This document shows positions 34,630-45,200 of a DNA stretch of 64,000 nt, piece by piece (the first letter of the stretch is position 1; the number at the start of each line of letters is the position of its first letter). A program made the translations under genes and the position numbers. The notes below the pieces were generated by a model. The model was not told the DNA's origin. It made no database searches and worked only from the letters and a program-made list of their open reading frames with translations. The DNA is from Paludisphaera soli (GTDB lineage: Bacteria > Planctomycetota > Planctomycetia > Isosphaerales > Isosphaeraceae): NCBI RefSeq assembly GCF_011064595.1, contig NZ_JAALJI010000001.1, forward strand, positions 124,001 to 188,000. The letters run 5' to 3'.

Positions 34630-35426
34630 GCCCGGACCCCCGCCGCGGACGGGTATCAGGCGAACACCCATCATCCGAAACTCCCCCCCGCGACGCAAGG
34701 CCAACCGTCGGCCGAGACATCTCGAAGCTTGCCGGCGACCCTCCCCGCGGCGACCCGGCGGCTCGCCCACTTGATGCGGGAATTGGCTTCGGGATTGGGT
34801 TCGTTCGTCGCCGACGAATAGCCCGTTATTCTGTCCTAATCGCCTGTTTTTCCGACGTTTACGCCGAGTGGAGAATTGGCTTCGTTCGGCGCTAATGACC
34901 ACTTCTCACTCAACCTTCCCGACGGGAGATCGTTTGAGGGGGGCGATCTCGGATGCCACGGGTTGTCCGAACCAGCGGATCGGCCTCGGACCGGCTCCGA
35001 GCCTTCGCCGAGATCCCAGGCCGGCCCCGGCTTCTCTGAGCTTATGGCACACGATGATCTTCCGTGGCATCTTCTTAAGGGGGATTGGGGAATGTCCTCG
35101 AACGCTGGAGTCCGGGACCGCCTTGGCGTTGTATCAATCGGTCGCATTGGGAAAGAGCCGGGCGCAAGGGCCCCTACCCCCAGGATGCACCGGATTCCCG
35201 ACAAGATACGCCGGAATTCCCGTTCGGGAGGGGCACTCCTCGCTCAACACCACCGACACGGGGTCTTCGAGAGGGCTGATCCTGGGTGACACGGGTTCGG
35301 CGAAGCCGTGGCACCCGTAGACCTTCCATCTCGCATCGGTGGAGTTGAATGCGGAGTGTCTCGGGGGGCCGACGGGACGGGAGCGACAAGACCCCCCGAG
35401 CCGCCCCGCAGGCCGGGAATCCCGCC
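34630..35426. other. 797-base repeat-bearing non-coding region
   Basis: No frame here looks coding. It contains the dispersed 20-mer (34873-34892) and a related degenerate copy at 34780-34811. It also has sequences around CCACGGGTT at 34955 and CACGGGTT at 35289. A hairpin-forming GTGACACGG...CCGTGGCAC pair lies at about 35286-35314. It looks like an accumulation of short intergenic repeats. Confidence 0.5.
34873..34892 (+). repeat. Dispersed 20-base repeat, copy 2
   Basis: GAATTGGCTTCGTTCGGCGC, identical to the reverse complement of 6695-6714. Read on the minus strand it encodes 'APNEANS'. Confidence 0.75.
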
Positions 35427-36560
35427 TTAAGCCGTCTTCCGGCGCGTCGAGGCCAGCGCCATCAGCCCGTAGGCGGTGACGAGGTTGGCGTCGCCTTCCA
35501 TGAAGGCGTCGTTCGCGTTGACCCATTCGCCGTTCGGCCCTTGCCGCTTCGCCAGGGCGGCGACGAGGTCGGCCCGCCAGTCGTGGGAGACGCCCGCCGC
35601 GTCCTGGAACGTGTCCGAGCCCAGCAGCGAGAGGGCCTTGCCGAAGACCTGGTAGTAGTAATAGAGCCCACGCTGGCCGAGCCCGGGGTTCTCGTCGACC
35701 GTGTAGTTGTTCTTGATGTACTCCAGCGCGGCCTTGGCGCGAGGGTCGTCCAGGGTCAGGCCGGCGTAGATCAGGCTCTTGAGGCCGGCGTAGGTCATGG
35801 ACGCGTAGGACCGCAGGCCGCCGTCATCGTCGGGGCCGGCGACGCTCGTCCCGCCGTTGGCCGGCGTGTAGATGAAGCCGCCGTCGTTGACCTTCTTGGC
35901 CCAGGGCTGGTCGTTGAACTCGGAGTCCAGATTCTGGCAGCGCGAGAGGAACACCAGGGCCCGCTGGAAGGCCGGGTCGGTGGGGGGGACGCCGGACTCG
36001 CGCAGGGCTTCGAGCATGAACGTGGTGTTCGAGAGGTCGGGCCGATTGTTGCGGCCGCCGTATCCCGAGCCGCCGTAGAACGGGTCGGCCGGGGTCTTGC
36101 CCTCGCCCTCGTCCCACTGGCGATCCTTCAGGAACTCCTGCGAGCCCTTCACGATCGCGTCGTAGCGGCCGTCGGCGTTGGCGTGGTGGAAGGCCATCAG
36201 GGCGACGGCCGTGGCGTAGTTGGCGTGCGCGGCGTCGGGGAGGCCCCCTTCGGGCTTCACGAAGCTTTCCAGGTGGGACAGCCCCTTGACCACCGCCGGG
36301 TCGGCCGGCCCCGCCTGCCCCGATTTCAGCAGCGCGGTGACCGCCAGCGCGGTGATGCCGGGCTCCTTGCGGTCGGCCGACCAGACGCCGTCGCCGTCCT
36401 GCCGCGAGCGGAGGAAGCGGACGGCCTTCGCCGCCAGGGCGTCGACCGAGGGCGCTGCCTCCTGGGCGCGGGCCCGGCCGCTCAGGGCGCCGGGGAGGAG
36501 GGCCAGGGCCGCCAGGCCGGCCGAATTCTCCAGGAACGCTCGACGGTTGCTGAGATTCAT
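35427..36560 (-). CDS. Tat-exported prenyltransferase/squalene-oxidase-repeat protein
   Basis: 377 residues from ATG 36560. The N-terminus has a twin-arginine-type motif ('NRRAFLENS') with a hydrophobic stretch and 'ARAQEA', so it is probably exported folded by Tat. The rest is an alpha/alpha-toroid: QW-like repeats 'FLRSRQDGDGVWS', 'LSRCQNLDSEF', 'GGFIYTPANGG' and 'KRQGPNGEWVN', with aromatic 'YYYYQVFGKAL'. This is the terpene-cyclase fold found in squalene-hopene cyclases, but shorter. The acidic cyclase motif DxDD is not obvious, so an enzymatic cyclase role is unproven. Its partner genes are unknown. Confidence 0.8.
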   Translation of the reverse strand: MNLSNRRAFLENSAGLAALALLPGALSGRARAQEAAPSVDALAAKAVRFLRSRQDGDGVWSADRKEPGITALAVTALLKSGQAGPADPAVVKGLSHLESFVKPEGGLPDAAHANYATAVALMAFHHANADGRYDAIVKGSQEFLKDRQWDEGEGKTPADPFYGGSGYGGRNNRPDLSNTTFMLEALRESGVPPTDPAFQRALVFLSRCQNLDSEFNDQPWAKKVNDGGFIYTPANGGTSVAGPDDDGGLRSYASMTYAGLKSLIYAGLTLDDPRAKAALEYIKNNYTVDENPGLGQRGLYYYYQVFGKALSLLGSDTFQDAAGVSHDWRADLVAALAKRQGPNGEWVNANDAFMEGDANLVTAYGLMALASTRRKTA

Positions 36561-37075
36561 TGCGGAGTCTCGCTTGATCGCTGGGTGATCGGAATGACGC
36601 GCGGGCCGATCGCAATTCGATCCCGTCCGGCGTCGGTGCGCCAAGGGCTTGCCCCGAGCAGGTGCTCGATTCGATCCACCCTATCGCACTTCGGGCGCCG
36701 TGGCTCGGATACCTTTCGAGGCCCGAAAACGCAGGGTTTTCGCAGTTCGATCATCCGGCGAGGGCCCGCCGCGCGGCGAATTCTCGGCCGTCCCAGGCGT
36801 TTTTTCGGCCGTCAGCCGGAACGATGTCCCAAAATCGCGATCGGTCGGTATGGATGGTGTGGCTCAAGCGACGACGCTAGGCCGAACCACCCGGAGGTCC
36901 GTCCGCGTCCGGCTGAAGATCGCCGAGCCTGAAACCAGCAGCGCCCGGGCCGTCGTCCGCGACCAGGCCGACGCCCGACGAACGCACCCCGATCATCCGG
37001 CCCGCCCCTTTCCCGCTCCGGTCTCCCGGCCTGCGTCGAGGGGCTTCGCCGTCCCGAGAACGGCGGCTCGCCCAC
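36561..37075. other. Intergenic region, 515 bases
   Basis: Lies between two minus-strand genes. The only structure seen is a short hairpin CGAAAAC-GCAGG-GTTTTCG (36724-36742). No gene or clear promoter was identified. Confidence 0.4.
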
Positions 37076-38434
37076 TCAAGGAGTCTTGTCGACGAGTTCC
37101 TTGAGGCGGGCGAGCCGCATCTTTCGTCCCTCGTTTTGTTCCGACGCGGGGTCCAGCAACCGCGGATCGCCGGCCCGGGCGGCCCGGAGCACGACGTCGA
37201 CGAGACCGGGGTCCTCGGCGAGCAGGTCGCGGACGCCCTGGACCGACCGCGCGTCCGGGAACGCCAGCCGGCCGAACAGTCGGCGTTGGGCCGCGGCGTC
37301 GATCTCGACGCTGCGGGCGGTCATGGCGAATCCGCCCGGGAACAGGCGGCCGGAGTCGAAGCGCCAGTTGACCCGTCCTTCGGCTTCGACCTCGCCGTTG
37401 GTCTCGGCGCCGACGACCACCTCGCCGGGCAGCCTGACCGAGAAGGCGAAGCGGGGGCCGGGGGGCTGGAGGAACGGCGGGTAGGCGTAAAAGCCGGTCG
37501 TCCGCACGAGCAGAGGGACGATCTTCGCTTCGAACTCCTCCTTGCGGCTTGCGAGGTAGGTCGACCAGGCGGACGCGTAGGGCGGGCCGGAAGGGCTGGC
37601 GAGCACGGCCTCGACCTGCTCGGCGGTCGGGGGCGTCCCGTCTCGGCGCCGGAACGTCGCGGCGATCCGCCCGGCCAGGTGCTCGCGGATGCGTCGCGTC
37701 CCCTCCTCGGCGGAGACGACGGCCCCGTTCGCGTCGTACAGTCCCACGCCCTGCCGTTCCACGGCGAGGACGAACCGTTCGCTCAGGACCCTGGAAGCCG
37801 ATTCGGCGTCGCCCGCGGCCAGGGCCGCGTACCAGGCGTCGAACAGGTCCCGGAAGAACGGGCGGCCTCGCCGGTCGAACTCCGAGATCGCCGCGGAGAC
37901 GTCGAACTCCGCGCCGTAGACCGAGCGGGCCCCCGCCACGGCCCACGCCTGGCCGACGTCCAGGAGGGCGTCGCGGGCCTCCTCGAAGTCGTGTCGGGTG
38001 ACGTTGTTCGTCACCGTCTCGCGCCAGCGATACTCCGCGAACAGGCCGAAGTCCTCGCGTTCGAGGGATCGGGTCAATTCGCTCGCCCCGAACTCGGGAC
38101 GCCCCTCGATCGACTTGCGGAAGTGGGAAGGGATCGCCTCCGGGGCGGCGAACGAGCCCCGGGCATGGAAGTAAGGGATGCCGGTCCTGGCCGATCCCTC
38201 GTCCGGGAACGCGGGCGGCCCGGCCGCATCGGCGACCGACGACCAGCGGGCGTTCCAGGGCGGCTGCAAGGCCCCGTCGGGGAGCAGCTGATCCCTGGGC
38301 TGCCAGATCGACCGATCGCAGGAGCCGTCGGAATGGACGACGGTCTCGACCTGGACCATCGGCGGAGACCCGCATCCGGCGAGGCCGAGCGTCAGGATGA
38401 GCCACGCGGAGAGGGGCGAGACCGGCTGACGCAT
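37076..38434 (-). CDS. Hypothetical lipoprotein
   Basis: 452 residues from ATG 38434. The signal peptide ends with lipobox 'LAGC', so the mature protein starts at a lipidated Cys. The remainder ('VETVVHSDGSCDRSIWQP') belongs to no family I recognise. It is mixed alpha/beta with no transmembrane segment after the signal. A C-terminal segment of small helices ('LAFPDARSVQGVRDLLAEDP') follows. It is probably anchored to the membrane facing outward. It is divergent from treZ. Confidence 0.75.
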   Translation of the reverse strand: MRQPVSPLSAWLILTLGLAGCGSPPMVQVETVVHSDGSCDRSIWQPRDQLLPDGALQPPWNARWSSVADAAGPPAFPDEGSARTGIPYFHARGSFAAPEAIPSHFRKSIEGRPEFGASELTRSLEREDFGLFAEYRWRETVTNNVTRHDFEEARDALLDVGQAWAVAGARSVYGAEFDVSAAISEFDRRGRPFFRDLFDAWYAALAAGDAESASRVLSERFVLAVERQGVGLYDANGAVVSAEEGTRRIREHLAGRIAATFRRRDGTPPTAEQVEAVLASPSGPPYASAWSTYLASRKEEFEAKIVPLLVRTTGFYAYPPFLQPPGPRFAFSVRLPGEVVVGAETNGEVEAEGRVNWRFDSGRLFPGGFAMTARSVEIDAAAQRRLFGRLAFPDARSVQGVRDLLAEDPGLVDVVLRAARAGDPRLLDPASEQNEGRKMRLARLKELVDKTP

Positions 38435-38639
38435 CGTCGGGTCCTTGTCTGATCGTCGAGTCGATGAGGTGGCGCCGCGACGCAACTCGATCGTCGTTCC
38501 CCAATGGGGCGTCGTCAAAGGAAATCGGGGGGTACGAGACTTGCCTACGATGTCGGTCGATTCTGCCGGATCGTCGAAATGACCAGGACTACGACTCGGA
38601 TTGGGGGCCCGGCGACCGCGCGGGCCACGGGAAGGTTTC

Positions 38640-40637
38640 ATGATCGCGAAGACCAATGCGGCGAGCGGACGGACGGAAATCGATCGACGGGTCCCTGTGG
38701 GTGCCGAAATCCAGGACGGCGGCGTCCACTTCCGGGTCTGGGCACCGGGCCGGAAGCGGGTCGAGGTCGTCGTCGAGGGGCCCGAGGGGACGGTCGTCGG
38801 GCTGGAGCCCGAGGCCGAGGGTTATCACTCCGGGTTCGCCCCCGGCCTCGCGGCGGGCACCCGTTACAAGTACCGGCTCGACGGCGAAGGCCCCTACCCC
38901 GATCCCGCCTCGCGGTTCCAGCCGGAAGGGGTGCACGGCCCTTCGGAGGTCGTCGACCCGGCGGCGTTCGCCTGGAGCGATGCGGCCTGGAAGGGCGTGG
39001 AGCTGCGCGGGCAGGTGCTCTATGAGCTGCATATCGGCACCTTCACGGCCGAGGGGACCTGGGACGCGGCCGTCGAGCGGCTCCCCCGCCTGGTGGACCT
39101 CGGCGTCACGGTCGTCGAGGTGATGCCGGTGGCGGAGTTCGCCGGTGCGTTCGGTTGGGGTTACGACGGCGTCGATCTCTTCGCCCCCTATCACGTCTAT
39201 GGACGGCCCGACGCCATGCGGCGGTTCGTCGACCGGGCGCACGCGTTGGGCCTCGCCGTGATCCTGGACGTGGTCTACAACCACCTCGGGCCCGACGGAG
39301 CGTATCACTCGACGTTCTCGGCCGACTATCTGCACAACGATCGTTCCAACGATTGGGGCGACTCGTTGAACTTCGACGGCGAGGGCTCCGGCCCGGTCCG
39401 CGAGTTCTTCGCGTCGAACGCCGCCTACTGGATCGAGGAGTTCCACCTGGACGGCCTGCGGCTCGACGCCACTCACGCCATCCACGACGCGTCGGGCGAG
39501 CACATCGTCGCGACGCTGACGCGCCTGGCGCGCGAGGCCGCCGGCGGCCGCTCGATCATCCTGTTCTCGGAGAACGAGGCTCAGGACGTGCGGATGATCC
39601 GCGCCCCGGACGAAGGGGGATGCGGGGTCGACGCCGCCTGGAACGACGACTTCCACCACGCGGCGCGGGTAGCCGCCACCGGACGCGCCGAGGCCTATTA
39701 CGCCGACTACCGCGGAACCCCGCAGGAGCTGCTCTCGGCCGTGAAGTGGGGATACCTGTTTCAGGGGCAGGTGGTCAAGTGGCAGCAGAAGCGCCGGGGG
39801 ACCTTCGCCCTCGACGTACCGGCCGAGCGTTTCCTGACCTATCTGGAGAACCACGATCAGGTCGCCAACTCGGCGCGGGGGTCCCGGCTCAAATCGCTCA
39901 CGAGCCCCGGCCGTTACCGGGCGATGACCGCCCTCCACCTGCTGTCGCCGCAGACGCCGATGCTCTTTCAGGGCCAAGAGCTGGGGAGCGAACGCCCCTT
40001 CCTCTACTTCTGCGACCATCATGAGGAGTTGGCGGCGGCCGTCCGCGATGGGAGGCGTGAGGAACTCGCCGGCTTCGGCAGCACGACGCTCCCGGAACTC
40101 CGAGAGCACCTGTTCGACCCGACCGCCGAGTCCACCTTCCTCGAATCGAAGCTCATCGAGCCCGACGACTATCGCCAGGCTCCGGAGTTTCGGCTGATCC
40201 GCGACCTGTTGAAAATGCGACGGGAGGATCCGATCTTCCGCGCCCAGGATTCGACCCGCATCCATGGCTCGATCATCGGTCCGGAGGCGTTCGTGATCCG
40301 CTTCTTCGGCGAATCCCCCGACTGCCGCCTGATCCTCGTCAACCTGGGCCGCGATCTCTACCCGGCGGCGAATACCGAGCCGCTGCTGGCCCCCCCGCCG
40401 GGCCACGACTGGTCGGTCGTCTGGTTCAGCGAACATCCCCTCTACGGCGGCTCAGGCATCCCGCCGCTGGAGGCCGACCAGCCCTGGCGCGCCCCGGGGC
40501 ACTCGGCCGTCGTCCTGGCCCCGATCCCGGCCCCGGATCGTCCAGAGGTCGCCGAGATGGGCTCGACCGAGGTCCAGGATTACGACGTCCACCCCGCCTT
40601 GCGTCGTCGCCGCAAGGCGGCTCGGTCCGACGATTGA
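38640..40637 (+). CDS. treZ: Malto-oligosyltrehalose trehalohydrolase
   Basis: 665 residues from ATG 38640, preceded by GGGAAGG. An N-terminal CBM48-like domain ('VHFRVWAPGRKRVEVVV') leads into a GH13 barrel: 'VYNHLGPDG', 'GLRLDATHAI' with nucleophile Asp276, 'FSENE' with acid Glu311, and 'LENHDQVAN'. It cleaves trehalose from the end produced by TreY. TreY and GlgX are encoded 1.6 kb and 4.8 kb downstream on the opposite strand. Its stop codon directly abuts the sulfatase stop. Confidence 0.95.
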   Translation: MIAKTNAASGRTEIDRRVPVGAEIQDGGVHFRVWAPGRKRVEVVVEGPEGTVVGLEPEAEGYHSGFAPGLAAGTRYKYRLDGEGPYPDPASRFQPEGVHGPSEVVDPAAFAWSDAAWKGVELRGQVLYELHIGTFTAEGTWDAAVERLPRLVDLGVTVVEVMPVAEFAGAFGWGYDGVDLFAPYHVYGRPDAMRRFVDRAHALGLAVILDVVYNHLGPDGAYHSTFSADYLHNDRSNDWGDSLNFDGEGSGPVREFFASNAAYWIEEFHLDGLRLDATHAIHDASGEHIVATLTRLAREAAGGRSIILFSENEAQDVRMIRAPDEGGCGVDAAWNDDFHHAARVAATGRAEAYYADYRGTPQELLSAVKWGYLFQGQVVKWQQKRRGTFALDVPAERFLTYLENHDQVANSARGSRLKSLTSPGRYRAMTALHLLSPQTPMLFQGQELGSERPFLYFCDHHEELAAAVRDGRREELAGFGSTTLPELREHLFDPTAESTFLESKLIEPDDYRQAPEFRLIRDLLKMRREDPIFRAQDSTRIHGSIIGPEAFVIRFFGESPDCRLILVNLGRDLYPAANTEPLLAPPPGHDWSVVWFSEHPLYGGSGIPPLEADQPWRAPGHSAVVLAPIPAPDRPEVAEMGSTEVQDYDVHPALRRRRKAARSDD

Positions 40638-42215
40638 TCAACGGCCGCGTTTCGACGCCCCTTCGAAAGGCCTGGAGCCGTAGGCCTCGCGGGGCGGCTT
40701 CGGCGGGACCTTCAACTCCCGCCGGAGCCGCTCCAGCTCGCGCTTCAACTCGGCGACGACCTGCGCGCGGGCCGGGTCGTCGTGGACGTTCCGGAGCTCG
40801 TTCGGATCCTCTTTCAGGTCGAACAGCTCCCAGGCGTCGAGGTCGGGGCCGTCGAACCGGACGAGCTTGTAGCGCGAGTCGACGACGCCGTAATGCGGCC
40901 GGACGTGGTGGGGCTCGGGGTATTCGAAGTACTCGTAATAGAAGTTCTTCCGCCAGTCCGGCGGGGCCTCGCCCCGGAGCAGCGGGACCAGGCTCCGGCC
41001 CTGGACCTCGGGCGGGACCGGCACGCCGGCGGCCTCCAGGAAGGTCGGCGCGAAGTCGACGTTGGAGACGATTCGCGGCTCGATGCTCCCGGGCTTCACG
41101 ACGCCGGGCCAGCGGACGAGCAAGGGCGTCCTGAGCGACTCCTCGAAGATCCAGCGCTTGTCGAACCAGCCGTGTTCGCCGAGATAGAACCCCTGATCCG
41201 AGGCGTAGACGACGATCGTGTTCTCGGCCAGCCCCTCGTCGTCCAGGTACTTGAGGATCCGGCCGACGTTCTCGTCGACGGCCTTGATGCACCCCAGGTA
41301 GTCGTGCATGTAGCGGTTGTACTTCCAGCGGATCAGGTCGTCGCCCTGGAGGCCCGCCTTGCGGAACGCCTCGTTGCGGGGCCGATAGTAGTCGTCCCAG
41401 GCGGCGCGCTGCTCGGGCGAGAAGCGTTCCTTGAAGTCGTTGAGCTTGAGGTCGTTCGGGGTCATCGTGCCGGCGATCGTCATGTCCTGGTCGCGCTCGG
41501 CGAGGGTCCGGCCGGCGTAATCGTCGAAGAGCGTCGGCGGCTCGGGGTAGGTCCGATCGCCGTCATGGCCCAGGTGACGGATCGCGGGCGACCACGGGCG
41601 GTGCGGGGCCTTGTGCTGGGACATGAGGAGGAACGGTCTCGATCTGTCGCGCTTCTCCAGCCACGCGATCGAGGCGTCGGTGACCACGTCGGTGACGTAG
41701 CCGGTGCGTCGGGAGCTCACGCCCATCTCGATCATGTCGGGGTCGTAGTAGATCCCCTGCCCCGGCAGGATGTTCCAGTAGTCGAACCCGGTCGGCTCGG
41801 AGACCAGGTGCCACTTGCCCACGACCGCCGTTTGGTAGCCGGCCTGGCGGAGCAGCTTGGGGAAGGTCGTCTGGGCCCCGTCGAATCGGCTGTTGCTGTT
41901 GTTGTAGAAGCCGTTGAGATGGCTGTATTTCCCGGTCAACACCGTGGCGCGGCTCGGCCCGCAGATGGAGTTGGGGACGAGGCAGCGGTCGAACCGGACC
42001 CCCTCGCGGGCGATGCGGTCGAGGTTCGGCGTGTCGATCAGCTTACGCGGGTCGCCGTAGGCGCCCACGGCCTGGTAGGCGTGGTCGTCGGAGAAGAGGA
42101 AGACGATGTTGGGGCGTCGCGCGGCTTCCTGGCCGGGGGCCGTCGCGACGAGCCAGGGGCCGAGCGCGGCGGCCGTCGCCGCGGCTCGGACGAGCATGGA
42201 GAGCCGTTCGATCAT
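40638..42215 (-). CDS. Exported sulfatase (Cys-type)
   Basis: 525 residues with a signal peptide ('AAATAAALGPWLVATA'). 'NIVFLFSDDHA' supplies metal-binding Asp residues. The formylglycine motif 'SICGPSRATVLTG' has Cys85, and 'GKWHL' and 'YASDQGFYLGEHGWFDKR' are further metal and substrate blocks. Sulfatases of family S1 hydrolyse sulfate esters; the sugar target is unknown. Cys85 must be oxidised by a maturase encoded elsewhere. The gene sits between treZ and treY without a known pathway link. Confidence 0.95.
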   Translation of the reverse strand: MIERLSMLVRAAATAAALGPWLVATAPGQEAARRPNIVFLFSDDHAYQAVGAYGDPRKLIDTPNLDRIAREGVRFDRCLVPNSICGPSRATVLTGKYSHLNGFYNNSNSRFDGAQTTFPKLLRQAGYQTAVVGKWHLVSEPTGFDYWNILPGQGIYYDPDMIEMGVSSRRTGYVTDVVTDASIAWLEKRDRSRPFLLMSQHKAPHRPWSPAIRHLGHDGDRTYPEPPTLFDDYAGRTLAERDQDMTIAGTMTPNDLKLNDFKERFSPEQRAAWDDYYRPRNEAFRKAGLQGDDLIRWKYNRYMHDYLGCIKAVDENVGRILKYLDDEGLAENTIVVYASDQGFYLGEHGWFDKRWIFEESLRTPLLVRWPGVVKPGSIEPRIVSNVDFAPTFLEAAGVPVPPEVQGRSLVPLLRGEAPPDWRKNFYYEYFEYPEPHHVRPHYGVVDSRYKLVRFDGPDLDAWELFDLKEDPNELRNVHDDPARAQVVAELKRELERLRRELKVPPKPPREAYGSRPFEGASKRGR

Positions 42216-42281
42216 GGGGGTTCTCGACGGACGGAGACGCGGGTCATACGGCCGGGTCCGCCGAGTATACCGGGGCGCGGG

Positions 42282-45200
42282 TCACTCCTCCACGAGCAGC
42301 GCGACCGGGAAGGAGGCGAACAGGACGGCGGCGGGGACGGGCACAGTCCCCTCCTGGTCCTCGGGCGTGACGACGGCGCCGGTGAAGGCGTCTCGGTAGC
42401 GGCGGCCGGCGGCCTCGGCCGGCAGGCGGACGACGGTCTCGCCCCAGGCCGCCTCGCCGAGGGGCGTCTGGCCGTCGAAGGACAGTCGGGTCGAGAGCCG
42501 AGGGACGGCCGCGATCGCCGACGCGCCCTCGTGGCTGCGATGGAAGGCGAAGATCGAGGCCTCGTGGCGTCCGGCCGCCTGGAGCGGCGTGTATTCGCCC
42601 TCGGAGAAGAGGCGGGGCGACCGCTTTCGGGCTTGAAGGGCGCGCCAGTGGAGGTAGAGCTTGGCCCGGCCGTTCGAGCAGTTCTCGGCCAGGTCGCGAG
42701 CCAGGGCGGGCAAATCGTCGCCGGCCTCCTCGGCGCGGCGGATCAGCTCGTCGAGCATGGCCTCGCGGGCCTGGTAGTCGACCGGCCGGCGGTTGTCGGG
42801 GTCGACGAGGCTGAAGTCCCAGAGCTCGGTCCCTTGGTAGGTGTCGGGGACGCCCGGCCCGGCGATCTTCAGAAGCGACTGCGCCAGGCCGTTCACCCTC
42901 CCGTGCAGGGCGACCCGCCGCTGGAAGGGCAGGAAGTTCTTGAAGAACGCGGGGTTCTTCGACCGGTCGAGGACGTCGACGATGAAGCCGTCGAGCGCGG
43001 CTTCGTACTCCTCGTAGGGGTTCTGCCAGCTCGTGTTGACCTTGGCCTCGCGGCTGGCCTTGACCATGTAGGCCCGGGTGCGGTCGCGGAACGCGGCGAG
43101 CGCGTCGCCGTCCGCCTCGCCGACGGGCCAGGCGCCGAGGAAGGTCTGATAGAGCAGGAATTCCTCGTTCCGCCCGGGCGCGCGGCTGCCGTCGCTGAGC
43201 GTCCGCTGGTGGATCAGGTTGAGGTCGGCCCACCGGACGAAGGCGTCGAACCACTCCTCGGGGATCTCCGAAAGGACGTCGATCCGCGCCCGCACGTCCT
43301 CGCTCCGCTTGGTGTCGTGGGTGGAGAGGGTCGTCAGGGCGTACGGATGCGTCTGGGCCCGGCGGGCGTACCAGCGGTGGAGCGACGAGGGCGAGGCGCC
43401 GAAGTGGTCGGGCTCGCCGCCGACCTCGTTCAGCGCGATCAGACGGTTGTAGATGTAAAAAGTCGTGTCCTCGATCCCCTTGGCCGTGACGGGCGAGGTG
43501 ACCTGCTGGAACTTTCCCGCGAAGTCGGCCCGCGAGGGCTCGTCGTCGAGGTGGGCATCGGGGCCCTCGGGGCGTTCCAGGAGGACGCGGGTGAGGAAGT
43601 CGAAGATCGCCGGGCTGAGGAGCGGGTTGCGGCGCTTGGCGCGGCCCACGGCCCGCCCCACCAGCTGCCGGTCCTTGGGCAAGACGTTTTCCCGGGTGAT
43701 GTAGCTGCGATAGACGGGGAAGGCCGCGATCACCTCCCGCAGCGCCGTGCGCAGCGAATTGAGCGTGAAGTCCCGGGCGCGACGGTCCCGCAGCGCGATC
43801 CGCTCCAGCTGATTGGCCAGGACGTGCAGCTCGCTGGAGAGCGAGGCGTCCATGATGAGCTGCTTCTTCTCCAGGATGATGTCGCGGTAGGGCGTCGCGT
43901 CGTCGATCAGCTCTTCGTACTGGCGCGTGAAGTTCGCCTCGCTCGACACGTCGACGAACAGGCCGTTGATGCGGTTGAGCGCGTCGTATCCGGAGGTCCC
44001 GTGGGTGGCCCACCCCTCGGGCAAGGTCTCGTCGAATGCGAGGATCTTCTCGACGACGACGTAGAGCCGAGGAGGACGGCCCGCTCGCGGGTCGGAGGCC
44101 GCCAGGGCCTCGCGCAGCGCGGGCTCGACGTCCGCCCAGGCGAAGGCCTCGGCGTGCTGGCCTTCCTGGTGGAGCCGGTGGGCGACGACGAGGACGAGGG
44201 CCTGCTGGAGCCTGTCGAGGTACTGCTGCGGGTCGAGGAGGCCGTCCGGGTGGTCGATCCGAAGGCCGGCGCCGGGCAGCCTCGCGACGATTTCGAGGAC
44301 CAGGCGATGGGTCGCGCGGACGACCTCCTCCCGGTCGGCGCGGAGGGCGGCCAGGGCGTTGATGTCGAAGAACCGGCGGTAGTTGATCTCGTCGGAGGCG
44401 ACGCGCCAGTAGGCAAGGCGGTAGGGCTGGGCGCCCAGCAGGGCGTCGAAGGCGTCGAAGCTCCGGGGGTCGCCGGGCGTCCCGTCGAGGACGTCGAGCG
44501 CGGCGTCGACCGCCTCGGCGACGGCGGGCTGTTCCTCGAACAGCGAGGCCAGCCGGCGCTTGACGATCTCCTTCTCGCGGTGCCGCTCGGCGATGCGGGC
44601 CGGGTCGGTCTCGGAGTGGGCGGGGAGGTTCCGGGCGGCGGTCAGGATGCTCTGGAATTCGAGCACGCCGGGATCTTCCGCGCCGGTCGCCGCCAGGATC
44701 GGCTCGAGGGCCAGTTCCAGGATCGCCTGGTAGCTGCTCGGGTCGAGGGGGAAGCGATGTTCGTGGTAGGCGACGTGGAACGACCCGCCTTCGCGTCCGA
44801 GCTTGATCTCGCCCGCCTCCAGGACGTCCCCGTAGAGGCCTCCCAGGAACGGGAGCAGGACGCGGCCGCGATTCTCGGGCCGGGCGGGGGCGGCCCAGTC
44901 GATGTCGAAGGAGTTCGCGTAGACCGAAGCCTGGCCGTTCTCCAGGACGTCGTTCCACCAGGGGTTCTCGTTGCCGAGGATGCCCATGTGATTGGGGACG
45001 ACGTCCAGCAGCAGTCCCAGGCCGTGCTCGCGGAGCGAGTCGAGCATCGCCTCATGGTCGGCCTCGCCGCCGATCTCGGGGTTGAGCTGGGAGTGGTCGG
45101 TGATGTCGTATCCGTGCGTGCTGCCGGGGGCCGCCTTGAGGTAGGGGGACGTGTAGAGGTCGGTGATCCCCAGCTTCGCGAGGTAGGGGACGATCGCGCG

